From positions 17,160,001 through 17,224,000 of the forward strand of contig JAMPIT010000059.1 of NCBI GenBank assembly GCA_026261815.1: a DNA stretch of 64,000 nucleotides, in the 5' to 3' direction. The DNA comes from Monarcha castaneiventris obscurior. Its lineage: Eukaryota > Chordata > Aves > Passeriformes > Monarchidae. This document shows positions 38,001-50,055 of the stretch, one piece after another. The notes beneath the pieces were generated by a model, which saw only the letters and a program-made list of their open reading frames with translations, searched no databases and had not been told where the DNA came from. Position numbers and translations under genes: made by a program. The number at the start of each line of letters is the position of its first letter. Position 1 is the first letter of the stretch.

Positions 38001-40263
38001 TGTACTGAAGGCATTTGGGAACAAAAATTACTGAATACACCATTATTGACATTATAATCAACTTTCTGTTCACTGGCCCATGTTTTAATCTTGCTGTGCT
38101 CTACTGCTCTTTTTCATTTACTTGATACTCTTGAATGAAAAATTTCAGAAGAGTGGCCCTTTTATAAACATGAACTCTTAACCAGTCATTTTCCAGCCCC
38201 AGGGAAAAATTCTTGTTATTAGCATACATTTTTCTTAAAACTACTATTTGAATTAGATGGCATTTCCTCCTCCAGCTGCTCTCTTGTATCTTATTTTAAA
38301 GCTGAGGTAGAAAGGTTGAGTCCAGGATAATAGCAAGCTAACAATTACAGGAATACCAGGAAAAAAACTGAAACAAAACTACAACCAACCAACCAAAACA
38401 ATCCACTCTTGAGCCTGCTTTGAAGGAAACTCATGATTTTCAAAAATTTTAATTGGAATTTAGCTATTTGTAAATATCATTAGAAGTTTGATCTTAGGTA
38501 AAAATCCATCCCTTGCTTGCAAAATGGAAATAACAACAACAAACAATTCCTCCTTTAGGTTCAGACAAATGACAGTACTGCCACAGGAGAAAGCAGGGGT
38601 CAGGCACCAGGAGGGTAACGGGGTCCCTGCGTTGGGCGGGGCAGGGCCTGGTAGCCAGGGCGCATCCCATTTATCCATTTTCTCTTGAGAACATTGACTT
38701 CTGGGGGAAGAGCTCAGAAATAAGCTCCTGCTTTTTCCCTATCTCAGAAGTGCAGGACTATTAAATAACAACAACAATTATGAACTTTAATATGAAGTCT
38801 TTGTATTTCATTTCAGAGAAGTCCCTATGGTGTTCACAGGGACACACCAGAGGTAAAGGTAATAGTCTGCAGTCTATTTATAAATTACGTGGAGATAACA
38901 AATGGATAGAAGAGTATGTGTAAGAAATACAGAGGCGGTGGGAAGAGTAGTAAACATGAAAATAAATCAGGAAAAAATGGAGCTTAGTGAAACTGTTTGG
39001 CAGCAAGAGCAAAAGAGAGAAAATAAAGTAAAAAGTAGAGTTTTCCACAAAAATAAGCTGTCTTAACCTTGAATTTATTCTTTCTTTTCAGCAAGTAGTT
39101 CTGTACTAAATATGAACAGTATTAAACTCAGCCATCCAAAATGCTAAAACATATATATAGAAAACACATTGCAGATAACTAAATAAAGTTTGGCAGAGTA
39201 GCTAAATGTGAGCATAGGCAGATGCACTCTCTTACCTTACAATGTTATCTAGGAACATCATTAAAGTTCATAAACTGACAAGCTCCACTGATACCAGTGT
39301 TTTGTTTGTTTTTTTTTTTTTTTTTTAATTATGGACATATTCTGGGGAATAAAGAACTGGGCAAAAGCCACTTTTAGTTCAATTCTACAGCCCAGTGCTA
39401 GTAATGAAAAACATCTCAACACTTGCATGGCCTGGCTAAATGCTGCTGCAATGTCTCTGCTTTGTATCTATGGAAACGTTTTCAAGTTTCCCAACACCTC
39501 CTACACAGGAATCCTGGTAGATTCAGATTGAAGTAGATTTTCCATGAAACATGACCTAAGGATAGTTGCAAAAGAAGAAAACAATCTTATCATGCAACAT
39601 GCTAAGGTTTTACACTTCATTGGTGAAACACACGACAAATTGCAGTCAATGCTATTCTTAAGCAAAAGAAACCTGTCTAATGCAAGACCAAGATTTCAGC
39701 TGCTTTCATTAAATGTCCAACTGCAGAAAAAACCAGAAATTCTGCTGGCTCTTTGGACCTCTCTTAGATTTGTGGAGCCAGAAATTCATCCAACTTAGAA
39801 AGAGAAGGATGTTTTGACTGATTGCCTGTTTAATAATAGTTCCTTCCACAACTGATGGAAGCTTCCAAAGAGTAGTTGTAATGGCAAGTACATTAAAAAT
39901 AAAATTATCCACCAACTCATGAAGATGTAACCTTTCTCATAATAACATCAGCATTAAAATAGCCAACATTCTCTAAATCTTCGCTCATCTAGTAATCACA
40001 AACAGATCAAATAGAATCCCATTTGAAGAAAATTGCTTTAATGTTGGTAGACACTACTGTTGCAAAACAAAAACAAAACAAAAAAAAAAATCCACAAATC
40101 CACCACTGAGTGATGTGGTGACTGATTTGATGCCTAATAGAAAGAAGATGTCATGTTCATCTCCAAAGGTGACAAGGAGTATCTAGTGAATTACAGAACT
40201 GTCTTTCACCACAGACCTTAAAATTACAGAAGTCACTTCATATTAACCATTTGGAGATATTTC

Positions 40264-40281
40264 TCTCTCTCTCTCTCTCTT
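40264..40281. repeat. (TC)n tract
   Basis: About nine TC units followed by TTCAG, which makes a good-looking but isolated polypyrimidine tract and splice-acceptor-like end. No open frame worth reporting follows. Confidence 0.85.
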
Positions 40282-41404
40282 TCAGTAAAAGTGGGAATTT
40301 TAATGACTTGTCAACTTATAAACCTACATTTTAATGGCCAAAATTAAATAAAAATAAATAGATAATGTAAGTTTCCCACAAAGTCCAGGTTATGTTTCCA
40401 ATAAACCTATGTGAGCAAACTCCTGTGTGCTAAGACTAATGAAATGCAGAAAATACATATCTATAGATGTTTAAGCTAAGAAGTGATTCCTATATTTGAT
40501 TAAAATTAAAACCAGATACAAAAGATTGTTTTTATCAAAACCATTATTGGTAGTAACCTCACTGCCCTTGTGGTCCTATCAGTTCAACTCTGGCAAATTC
40601 ACTCTTTCTCCTGTGTTCATGAAAGCAATAATCAGTGATAGCCTCAATTCAGAGAACAACATCAGGAAACTTATCTGGCAAAAGCAGGAACAATAAAGGA
40701 AATATTATAATCAAGGACTTAAATTCTTTTTAAGTTCTTGTTTCTGCTTCCTGTTTACTAGCTTTAGGGCAGGCTCTATTTCATGGCATTACTTAGGTCC
40801 TCTGAAATGTTCTTTTTAATGCCCTTGGACATGAATGAATCTCACCAGTGAACAAGTACATTGATTTTATAGGTATTCAGACTGGATTTGGTCTGAAGAA
40901 CTTGGATAAAAGTGAAGTGATAGGAGGGAATGAATACTGAGAAATAAGTCACAAAAAGTAAATATTTGCTGATGCTCATCAAAAAAAAAAAGACCTTTAT
41001 CCAAAACATTTTTATCTAAAAGATGTCTTATTTTGTTGAGTACTTGTGTTTTGATCTAAGAAGTCCTGAAGAAAGGACCTGAAGCTTATGATAGCTGCCA
41101 CAGCATGAATATACACTGTTCTGTTAGAAAGAATTTAAAACTCCATCCTCACCTCTATCAGAGAACATAGGTCTTTATGTAGAATACGTGGAAGGAAACT
41201 TAATACAATATGTGCAAGATCTAAATGATTGTCCCAATCTCTTATGAACCCAAGTTTTTTCTATAGAAGTCTTCCCCAAATATTTCAAAAAACAAAATTT
41301 TATTTTTGCTTAAACTTGCAAGAACTGAGGAACTTGGTTTCTTTTTGATTGTGAGGTTTAAATAGAAATTAACACACTCACTATGCACAAAATAATTTTA
41401 CGTA

Positions 41405-41434
41405 TAGAATACTGTACATAGTTACAGTATTCTA
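41405..41434. repeat. Perfect 12-bp-arm hairpin
   Basis: TAGAATACTGTA (41405-41416) and TACAGTATTCTA (41423-41434) are perfect complements around a 6-nt loop (CATAGT). It sits in a TA-rich neighbourhood. No element family recognised. Confidence 0.88.
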
Positions 41435-43696
41435 AGCTATATATAATATATACATGTTCCTGTGAGTACAAATGAAATATTGTACAGTCTACAGATGAAA
41501 TATGTTATTACTTTATTATTTTATTAAGTGAGGTTTGAGATTACTCTTTCTTCCCTGAAATTGATCCTAAAAGAATCCAAATAAATAGTGACCTCCTGGG
41601 GTTTACAATTTAAATTCACTTGAAACAACACCATTCCTACAAAGTCTTCTAGAATAAAGAGGATATCCTATTTAAAACATTCTCTTGTGATTTTGTTTTA
41701 AATCAGGACAATGTTCAGAGACAATTCTACAAACTACTGCTCCACAGGAAGTAAAAACTGAGAACTGAAAACTGAAGGGTGTATAGATGGTGATGGAATT
41801 AGACCTTAAGGTGAATAGCTGAGTTATTGATCTTGAATACAAGAGTTTACTCAGTGAAGGCGTCATTAAAGACCAACTCTCCTCAGGTATTCTGGAGCAC
41901 CGAATATTAATTCAGATAGATCACTAATAAATTGACAACAGGGAATAATCCTCATTGAGAGGAAAGCGTACTTTGCCTCTTTGTTCTGTAATATTTTTAA
42001 TCTAGAACCACAGCACAGCTGCTTCACAATTCTTCCACTACAAAATGTGGCTGTTTGAGAAGTGTGTGAGTTTATATTACTCCTTCCCCAAATGGTTGCA
42101 TGCAGCCAGATTGTTTTTCATGTGCAGCTGAACTCCAGAGAGGACAAGTCACAGTTTGGGAAAAAGGGTAGAGGAAAGAAAGAACTTGCCTATATAATTT
42201 CAATTAATTCCACTACGGTTTTGTACTCTCGAGAGCTGGAAATTCTTGCTGCTCTCTTGCATGAAGAGATCAACAGTCTTTTCCACATGTTCCCTTGCAA
42301 GAAATTTTATGTGAAGTGCATGCCTTCTGCCCAAACTAGCCCAATGAACAGGTGGGAAACACAATATGGAACTCCTAATGCAACATTTTGAGACAGACCA
42401 AAATACCTTAATAAAATTAATAATAGTAGGAGGCAGAAAAATGAACATTAGGTAAGAAACTAAATTTTGCTTGGATATTATGAGAAGTTTAAATGGAATG
42501 TGAAATATTTTCAGTTAGTTGCAAGCTTTCTGGAGTCTTTGTGAGAGACAAAATTACTCTCTTATTTTCCGTACATTCAACAGAGAGCTGTAACTGCAGT
42601 GCATATCCTACTTCTTGCTACAAAATAAGAAGGAAATAAAAGATTCTGTGGTTTCTTTTCCAGTCTCTGTCCATTCCACTTGTTTACCCTGGGGCTGAAT
42701 TTGGCCTATACCTCATCAAATGATCCATATCAAATATAATGATCTTTTCAACAGTATCAAATTGTCATTTCAATTTTGTGCATGTTCTATTCTGATTATT
42801 TTTCCCTTCCTCATGCAGCCTTATATACTGATAGTGCAAGCTCATCTTGTCAATGTAATTTTCAGTTTCTAGTACATCTGATTGAGTAACAGTAATTGAA
42901 AAACTATTCAAATAACATCTTCAGATATTCTTTTCATCTTTTCTCTCTCTTAGACAAGCAATTTTTTTTTTTTTTTTTAAATATGCACAATCCGTGAGCC
43001 TCTGGAAAACATATGGCTAATATAAAAGCCAAAAGTTCTCATGAATATTTTCTTCAATTGGCAGGTCCAGGGAAAGAATGGGCCCAAAACTAAGATGGGG
43101 AAATTATAGGCCGGAAGAATACAATTCAGAAGCAGGAAGTTCTGACTGTCCCATCCTATCCTGCACAGAGTAAGGAGTTGCCAGCTAGCTACCCTGCTTT
43201 TGAGCACTGTGAGAGACTGAAATATTAATGGTTAATGACTCAAACAATTGGCCTTCTGCAGAAGCGGCAAGTGCTTTGCTGACAATGTGCAAGGGAACAG
43301 CCCAGGGGCAGAGAGGGTGAACACCCACCACAGGAGGCTACAAACTGGGTTTTCAGATAAACGTTCAGATAAACAAGGAGGCTGGTAAGAAGCAGATTCT
43401 ATGAAGTGGGATAATGCTTTTTATCATGTCAATGCCCTTCTATACACAACTGGCTTAGTCTTAAACTTCACCCTCTGGGGAAGTACCAGGACATTCACAT
43501 GTAGGCCTGAAGGTATCAATCCCTTCTGAAATGATAACTGGAGCAACTAAGCTGACATGTCTGAGAATGGTTCATAAACCATCAAAGACCCCTGAAGTGT
43601 CCCTAGACTCTTTTCTGGGACCTTTCCCATGTGCACATGGTCCACAGTGTTCCATCAGACAGTGTAAAACTCCTCTGCGGAATATGGGGTTATGTT

Positions 43697-44129
43697 TGTT
43701 AAAGTGGCTGAGGCTCACGCTCCCCAGCAGGCCCTGAGGGAAAGGCCCAGCGTGGCCAGACGGTCGGAGGCCGGGTGAGGGGCGAGAGGCCTTTGGGAGC
43801 GAGGAGAGAGTTGGTTGAGTGACAGTTGGCAGTGAGGCTGTGATTGGCTGGAGGAGCGCGTGGACTACATGTGAGCAGGAAGCTGATTGGGTGATAGGAT
43901 GCATGGACAGCAGCACTGCAGCTGTGCTAGCCAATGGGTGCCCTCCTTCTGTTAAGTTCTGTTAGGCTTCGGTTTGGGTTTGGTTGACATTAAGGGTATA
44001 AAGAGGGGGCGATTTTTGGCAATGAACGGATCTTGTTGGGACATTCAAGGGGGTCTGTCGTCTTTGTTCCCCATTGCTACAGTCCTCCTCCAGGGGAGGT
44101 ACCTGGTCATCCCCACCTGAACCTAAACA
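43697..44129 (+). mobile_element. Candidate solo LTR with TATA and CCAAT boxes
   Basis: A G+C-rich island, quite unlike its AT-rich surroundings. It has promoter motifs in LTR-like order on the plus strand: inverted CCAAT boxes near 43842, a CCAAT at 43931-43935, and TATAAA at 43997-44002. Possible termini TGTTAAAG and CCTAAACA form a short inverted repeat (TGTT/AACA). They are flanked by TATGTT (43691-43696) and TATATT (44130-44135), a 5-of-6 match to a 6-bp target duplication as made by betaretrovirus-like (ERVK) elements. Against it: no canonical AATAAA follows the TATA box, and the duplication is imperfect. It could instead be a genuine cellular promoter. The 120-codon minus-strand frame over it is not convincing. 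Confidence 0.4.
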
Positions 44130-44226
44130 TATATTAATCCACTCATCTCTACGTTTCATGGGCTTTCCCCACACCAGACAGATCAAGACTGTGACCATCA
44201 CTTTGCTCCATGGACAACTAATTTGC

Positions 44227-44231
44227 CACAA
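44227..44231. repeat. Target-site duplication CACAA (left)
   Basis: CACAA immediately left of the LTR at 44232; identical CACAA at 45301-45305. Confidence 0.9.
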
Positions 44232-45300
44232 TGTGCTGGTTTGGCCAAAATCTAGCAATAAATCCACTGAGAGAAAAACAAGTTACAACCACCCTTCCCC
44301 CCACCAGGTTCGGGAAAAGAAATTTCCTCGAAGGAAAGTGAAAGAGATAAAAACTATTTATTTTAACCAACAAACAGGAAAAAGATAATAATGCTAAATA
44401 ATAAAATCTCTTGTGATGGAGAGAAACCTGGGAAGATTTCAGAGTCCTTTTGTAGATGTGGTCTTTCTCCTCCTCGGACCTGAGTCGGCGTGACCACCTC
44501 CGGGCCTGAAGGAGAATTCTCCCGATGTGTTCTGATGTTGTTGAAACAGTCCAGATGATGCCTTAAGTTTTAACTTTTATATTTTTCAAATTCTGTACTG
44601 CTTAGAGTGTAACTCTGAAGTTCCTTGTAGCCTGTAATTTCTGCTCTCTCGTGCAAGATAGACATAACAAAGCCTCTCCAGGCTTTGCCTTCAAGGACAG
44701 CCAGGCTCTTCTAGGCCCAAAATGTGTAAACCAAAGCCTCTAAGGGGGGAGCAAGCTGAGGAGAGTTACATCATTGAACTGGGGCTTTAATTGGAGAATT
44801 AACCGTGGTGTGCAAATGAACCAAACCTATAAAAGTGTGAAGAACTCGTGACCTGTCGTCCATCTTGGGGTCCATTTTATGGAGGCAGCCTCTGGCTCCC
44901 CAGGGTGTACCTTGAAGGCCCTTCAAATAAACACCTATCTTTATTCCCTTACTCTTATCTAGTCTCTGTTTCTAGGTGGCTGGAGAAGGCATCACAGAAG
45001 AGAAAAAAGAGGAAAAAAACCCAAAGTCCCAGGAACCATACAGGAGCAAAAAAAGGGAGAAAAAACCAAAGAGCTGGGTGAAGAAGCAAAACAAAGGGTG
45101 CTTCCTCCGTGCTCCTGCAGCCAGGGAATGCAGAGGAGTCTCTATCTCTGTGTCCTTGGGAACTGCATTGAAAAGTTTGTTTGGTTTTATTTTTTCCCTC
45201 CTCTCTCAAGCTCATTTTAAAGGCACAGAAAAAGGCACAAAATAATTTTTTGGCATTGAGCTGTCATAGGGGGTACACATCATAGAGTCACCCCAGGACA
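44232..45300 (-). mobile_element. Solo LTR, ERVL-like, minus strand (copy B), carrying a nested LTR
   Basis: This is the second member of the family at 28177-28810. The ends are TGTGCTGG and CCCAGGACA, flanked by perfect 5-bp CACAA duplications. Total length is 1069 bp. Removing the nested 439-bp LTR and one 4-bp duplication leaves 626 bp, against 634 bp for copy A. The minus-strand reading has an AATAAA signal within the segment complementary to CTATTTATTTTAACC (near 44354-44370) and the same GT-rich tail. The 5' and 3' parts of this LTR lie at 44994-45300 and 44232-44555. No internal retroviral genes are present, so it is a solo LTR. Confidence 0.88.
44556..44994 (+). mobile_element. Nested solo LTR, ERV1-like, plus strand
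   Basis: A 439-bp LTR inserted into the older LTR. Its termini TGATGCC and GGCATCA are perfect 7-bp inverted repeats. It is flanked by the 4-bp duplication CAGA (44552-44555 and 44995-44998), the length usual for gammaretrovirus-like class I elements. On the plus strand it has TATAAAA at 44828-44834 and AATAAA at 44926-44931, about 95 bp apart, the spacing expected of U3 promoter and R-region signal. It shares its termini, duplication length and general layout with the solo LTR at 55235-55707, so the two are related families. No internal genes. Confidence 0.88.
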
Positions 45301-45305
45301 CACAA
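45301..45305. repeat. Target-site duplication CACAA (right)
   Basis: Perfect partner of 44227-44231. Confidence 0.9.
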
Positions 45306-45491
45306 TCAAGTCTTGTCACTTGATACCTTTTCTCCCCATTATCTACTCTTATCCTTTCTTTTCCTTATATATTTTCCTAAGTGATATCTTTATAGTTTTT
45401 TGTTGTTGCATTACTATAGATAATAACCTAAATGATGGCTATATACCTCCCTTCCATTGCAGCCAAATTGTTCCAAAATACATGGTACATA

Positions 45492-45500
45492 TCTATCTGC

Positions 45501-45578
<78 letters not shown>

Positions 45579-45584
45579 GTCTAT
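45492..45584. repeat. (CTAT)n microsatellite
   Basis: More than twenty tetranucleotide units, nearly perfect, with a CTGC variant at the left and a CTGT variant at the right. The repeated isoleucine-tyrosine-leucine-serine peptide in overlapping plus-strand frames is an artefact of it. Likely to be length-polymorphic. Confidence 0.97.
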
Positions 45585-48500
45585 TTCTGTATGAACACTG
45601 GTCATTCAGTGTTGTTTCACTCTAATCTGCCCCAAGGGATCTATTAACAAGAACCTGAGTTATTCTCCCCTTCGGGGGTAGTTTGTAATGAGCACTATCT
45701 GCATTAATGTGTATTAGATATTTATAGTAGAACTTATCAACAGACTTAGTTCGGCATGTTCATACCATTAAATGTCTTTGCATCCAGTCTCTTTGGTTTT
45801 TTATCACTGTCTTTGAACCATTGAAAAGAGAGAGATTTTTTTGTAAGAATGACTAATTAAACTCAAATTTGGAGTAAATGGATTAATTCCAAAAATTGGA
45901 AGTATGGATTTCTATAATCATATGCATTATGTTATTGCACAGTGTGACTCCTATGTTAGCAGTGACTCATATTCTCCCAGGACACCAATATTCTGTGCTT
46001 GCAGAGATTTCAAAATCAACTTTCCTTCTGCACAGAAAAACATCTGCTTCATCACTCTTATGGTATAGTGGCAGAGTAGGACTTCAAATTAATTAGAAAC
46101 TCTTCAAAAGTTTGAAAGGAATCTATTATTACTTGTCAGTAATCAATGTCTTACATTCAAGATCTGCTTTTAGGTCTCATAATGGACCTGAATTTTATGC
46201 ATTTATAAAATTGACCTGTCTGGTTTTAATACATATACCAGTTTTGAGCTAGGGTCACCACATACAAATTTCAGTCTTTTATTTCAGGATCACTGTATTC
46301 TACAGTAAAAGAAGCTTAGGTACATGCTTACTCAAGACCCTAGAAAAGAAAACTAAGTCCTTGGAAAGCAAAGAGTGAAAACAGGAAATGAAGATGGAAA
46401 AGATAGGAAAAATTTGTCGCTGAAGACACCCACCTAAAGAGAGTGGGTTGTCTAAGCCTTTGCTTTAAATGACAACTTAAAGAGGTAAGGGCTGAAAGAA
46501 ACCTGAAAGAAATCACAGTTACAAATATAAATGCAAACTTCTTTCTTTTCCCCCGAATTGTCTCACTGAAGCTCAGCCTCTTCCTAATGTACATAATTTT
46601 CCTTGTTTTAGTCTTGCTTAAATCTAGATACCTCACAGGTGATTGCAGCAGGGTGGAGGCGGGATGGTGGGTGGTGCAGGCTCCTCCCTAGATCTTATTG
46701 AAGAATGGCACAATAGAAAAAAACATAATAAAACAGCTTTTTCAGTAATGACATAGGAAGTAGGATAGTAAATCCTGCATTCCCTCAGATATAAATGCTA
46801 TACAGAATATAAATAGTTTCAGGGCAGTTACAGAAGAGAATCACATGCAGGAATGTGAGGTATATCTGCAGCAGTCATGGCTATTTCACGACCCCCTTTG
46901 TCAAATCCTGGGCTGTTTGAAAATCATGGTCTTGGAATGAGCTCTGGGGATTTTCAATGATCAGATCTACTGAGCATGGAAGAGTGGTCTGACGATAAAA
47001 AGTCATAGGAAAAAGAATTTATTAGAAGTATACAAATAATTCCTGTTTCTATGTGAGTCACATTGTCTTACCTGTTAACATCCATTTTGTCAAACACATT
47101 GCAATAAATGGTAGAACTGTATCATTCTACTGCACTGTCAGTTCACAATTTTTAAAGAGTATGGCTGAGCCTCAGGGGGCAAGAATTATATGAGCATGGG
47201 ATGCAGCCTCATGGGTTAGATTTAGAAGAGCCGAGGGAAGAGGGAATTTGTGGAGAGTTACTGGAGGAGAATGGAGCATTCTCTGCTTCAGTACGCCCCT
47301 GGAAAGGCTTGTGGAAATGAAGTGGGACAGAGATTCTGGAAAAGGAGCTATAAGCTCATCTATCACACATAGCAGATCCACTGGCAAGCTTAGAGATGGT
47401 GGAAAGATTTCCTTCGCAACATAGAATGGACCACAGACTTAATAATAACTCAGGAAGCCAAAGAAATAGCAATAAAGAGCAAAACTGAAGAAGAGGAAAA
47501 ATATCTGGACAAATCTTTTGTACATTCATGGTGGAAGGGCACTACATTTTTGATCAGTTTATCAATTCTTTCTCATGATTGGTCCTTTGTAAGCATACCA
47601 TGCTCAATTTTTCTATAGGTCTGATAGTGATCTTCTGCTTTTAAGACTGCGATATATAAATCATTGATACTTGCCATGAGGGCAGAGAGCTCCGCTGGGT
47701 GTGTGATTGCAGGGTTGGAGGGAGATTCAGGCCCTGAAAAGGAACAGTTAAAGCTACAGATACCTTCCGAGCCCTGGACATTCATTTTTTCATTTATTTG
47801 CGATGAGGTTTAACATTTCTCAGTTCAAAGAATTATCTTGCTTGAGATAATACTTTTTGTGTTCTAATAAAACATACTTAATAATTTCCCCCCCAACCTG
47901 TGAAGTTCTGTGGCCTCCTGAATTGAATAAAAGCTGAAGCTTTTCTCATTTCAAAGCTCTGCTAAAACAGAGTCTCAGTGCTATTGCTAACAATTTTGAA
48001 TAGCATTGTGAAACAGGTTTATAGGCAAAGGAGAGTACATTTTTTGAAAGTTTGTGCATAGCTGAGGACACTTTCACACCTTATTTGAGATAGTAGCACC
48101 CACTAGGGCTTCTGGATAAATCAAGAAATCATGCCAAAAAATCTTCAGAGGAAGCAAAGGCAGCAAATTTGTTCCCGCGGAAGCTGAGGATCTGGAAGGA
48201 TATCATAACAGCATCAGAGCTAAAGTGCATTTCTGAGATCTTGAGATGCTTTCTAAGGAACTGTCTATAAGTCCTTGTTACCTGCATGGTAAAAAAGGGT
48301 AAGTTTTAGAAGCTATAGAAACTGAACAGTAATGCCCAGTGCTACAAATTGACACTTCAGATCTCTGTAAAACAGTTTCGCAGAGAACATCTTCACTTCT
48401 CCATTGCAAGATAAACATCACAGAGTTTGCTTTGCCTCTTATGCTTTCTTTCTGAAAGCTTTTGCACATTTATTTTATCTTCTAGCCATCGGGTGTTACA

Positions 48501-50055
48501 TTTGGATCCAGTTTAATTACTGTATTGCACTTCACACATTACCCCAGCTCAACAAGTTTGTATTTCTGGAAAACAGGGATTTCAGGTTTTCATCCCTTCA
48601 AAAATTCCCACTTGCACAGATGGATTGTTCCTTCATCTGTTGTTGAAGCATTGTGTCAGCCTTAATTTGGATCAATATTTATGTGCTTAATATACTAACG
48701 GACAATTACTTATATACATGTACTAGGGGAAATGTTACTATAGTAAAAGAAAACAGCAGGAGAAAATTGAAGAGACAGCCAAGTGTCTTTTAAATCCATC
48801 TTTGTGGATGGGGTGCAAGTGTTTGGGGGTCCTTAGAAATCTAAACAAAACCAACCAACCAAAAAAACAAAACTACGAACCCAAATAATTTCTATGGTGG
48901 ATGAGTTTCATATTCAGTAGGAAAGCTACATCTGGGAAATTGGAATCAAAACACATAAAATCAGTTAGAATAATTATATTGTAGTAAAAGAAATAGATTA
49001 AGAGTTGCAGTAAGAAATTACACTTTTTTAATAAATACACTCCACGTCAGAAGATTATTCATCGTTCTGGCCTGTATCTCAGCTTTTACATGGAAGACTC
49101 ACATGGAAGAAAACTCAAGTCACAAAAGGGCAATTTCATCTGCATGTTCGTTCTTCTCAGATTCTCTGTTAAAGCTCTCAGGAAAGGAGAGCAGTTAGAG
49201 CTGGTGCATGATATAGAGAAATAAATTCTTTTTTTTTTTTTGTTAGATACAGCTTGAAGTAACATGAATTACCTTTTTTTTGTAGAACTTAAAGATGTTT
49301 TCTGTGACTCTATCAACAACTTAAAAGTATAGATGCAATAAAAAAAAAAACAAAACAGGAAATAAAAGGATATCCAAAATGTTTAAGATTACAAAACTTG
49401 TTTTGAACAATAGTTTACCGTGAGGGATTTGTCCATTTTAAGCCTAATGAATACTGAAGAGAAATTTTTCTGATCTGTATTTACAAAAGTACCAGGCAAA
49501 TATTGAATGGGTTTTCCCAAATATATCTAAAAAAAATATTGCAGAAAAACTAGAAATAAAATGTGCAGACTAAATGAAAATTAATTAGAAATCCAACTAC
49601 TGACTGCTCTACATTCAGTGAGCAAATAAGCACTTGGACCAAAGACTTACCAGTCCTCACAGAATTGCCACTTCAGCATTTAAAAAAAAATTACTCCACT
49701 TGATCACTTTGTTTATTTTTTCTTTTTTCCTTAGTGAAAATTGAGAGAAGAATCAAGACTTCCCTTGGGAATAAAAAATACATACAGTGGTGATTTCTGC
49801 TGAATTGATGCTCTACTAGATGTTCATAAACTGAACATCTAATACTTTTCACTGATTTGCTTATACGCTTCTGAAGTTGTGCTTTTTAAATGTTTAAGCA
49901 TTTCTTACTTAAAATGGAGTCTAGGGCTTTTAAACACAATTTAAATATGGCAGAAGAGATGAAGAATTAATGAAGCTTTTCAGAATGTCAGGGAACAAAC
50001 TGGATTTGCTTCAGTTTAAATTTTGATTGGAGATTAGTTTGGCATATTAGGATTT
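45585..50055. other. Non-coding stretch, no gene recognised
   Basis: AT-rich unique sequence. A C/A low-complexity patch near 48850-48875 and T- and A-runs near 49230-49241 and 49340-49350 are the only low-complexity features. One perfect hairpin is listed separately. No coding exon recognised. Confidence 0.6.
49817..49841. repeat. Perfect 10-bp-arm hairpin
   Basis: TAGATGTTCA (49817-49826) pairs perfectly with TGAACATCTA (49832-49841) around the loop TAAAC. The spaced TGTTCA/TGAACA halves vaguely resemble a steroid-receptor half-site pair, but the spacing of 5 differs from the classical 3. Confidence 0.85.

Larger units (their letters stand above)
28816..43690. other. Long non-coding stretch, no gene recognised
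   Basis: Almost 15 kb of AT-rich, unique-looking sequence without a recognised transposon or coding exon. Embedded structures are listed separately (tandem duplication at 32032-32091, TC tract at about 40264-40281, hairpin at 41405-41434). Homopolymer T-runs occur near 39309-39328 and 42962-42978. A short G+C-rich patch lies at about 38580-38660. Frames of up to 109 codons (42062-42391 +) look random. Confidence 0.6.

Noticed and set aside
43572..43934. 120-codon minus-strand frame rich in serine and proline
   Set aside because: Overlaps the G+C-rich LTR-like island, where few stops are expected by composition; no known protein resemblance.
45320..45647. Frames encoding repeated isoleucine-tyrosine-leucine-serine
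   Set aside because: Read-through of the CTAT microsatellite in different frames; not proteins.
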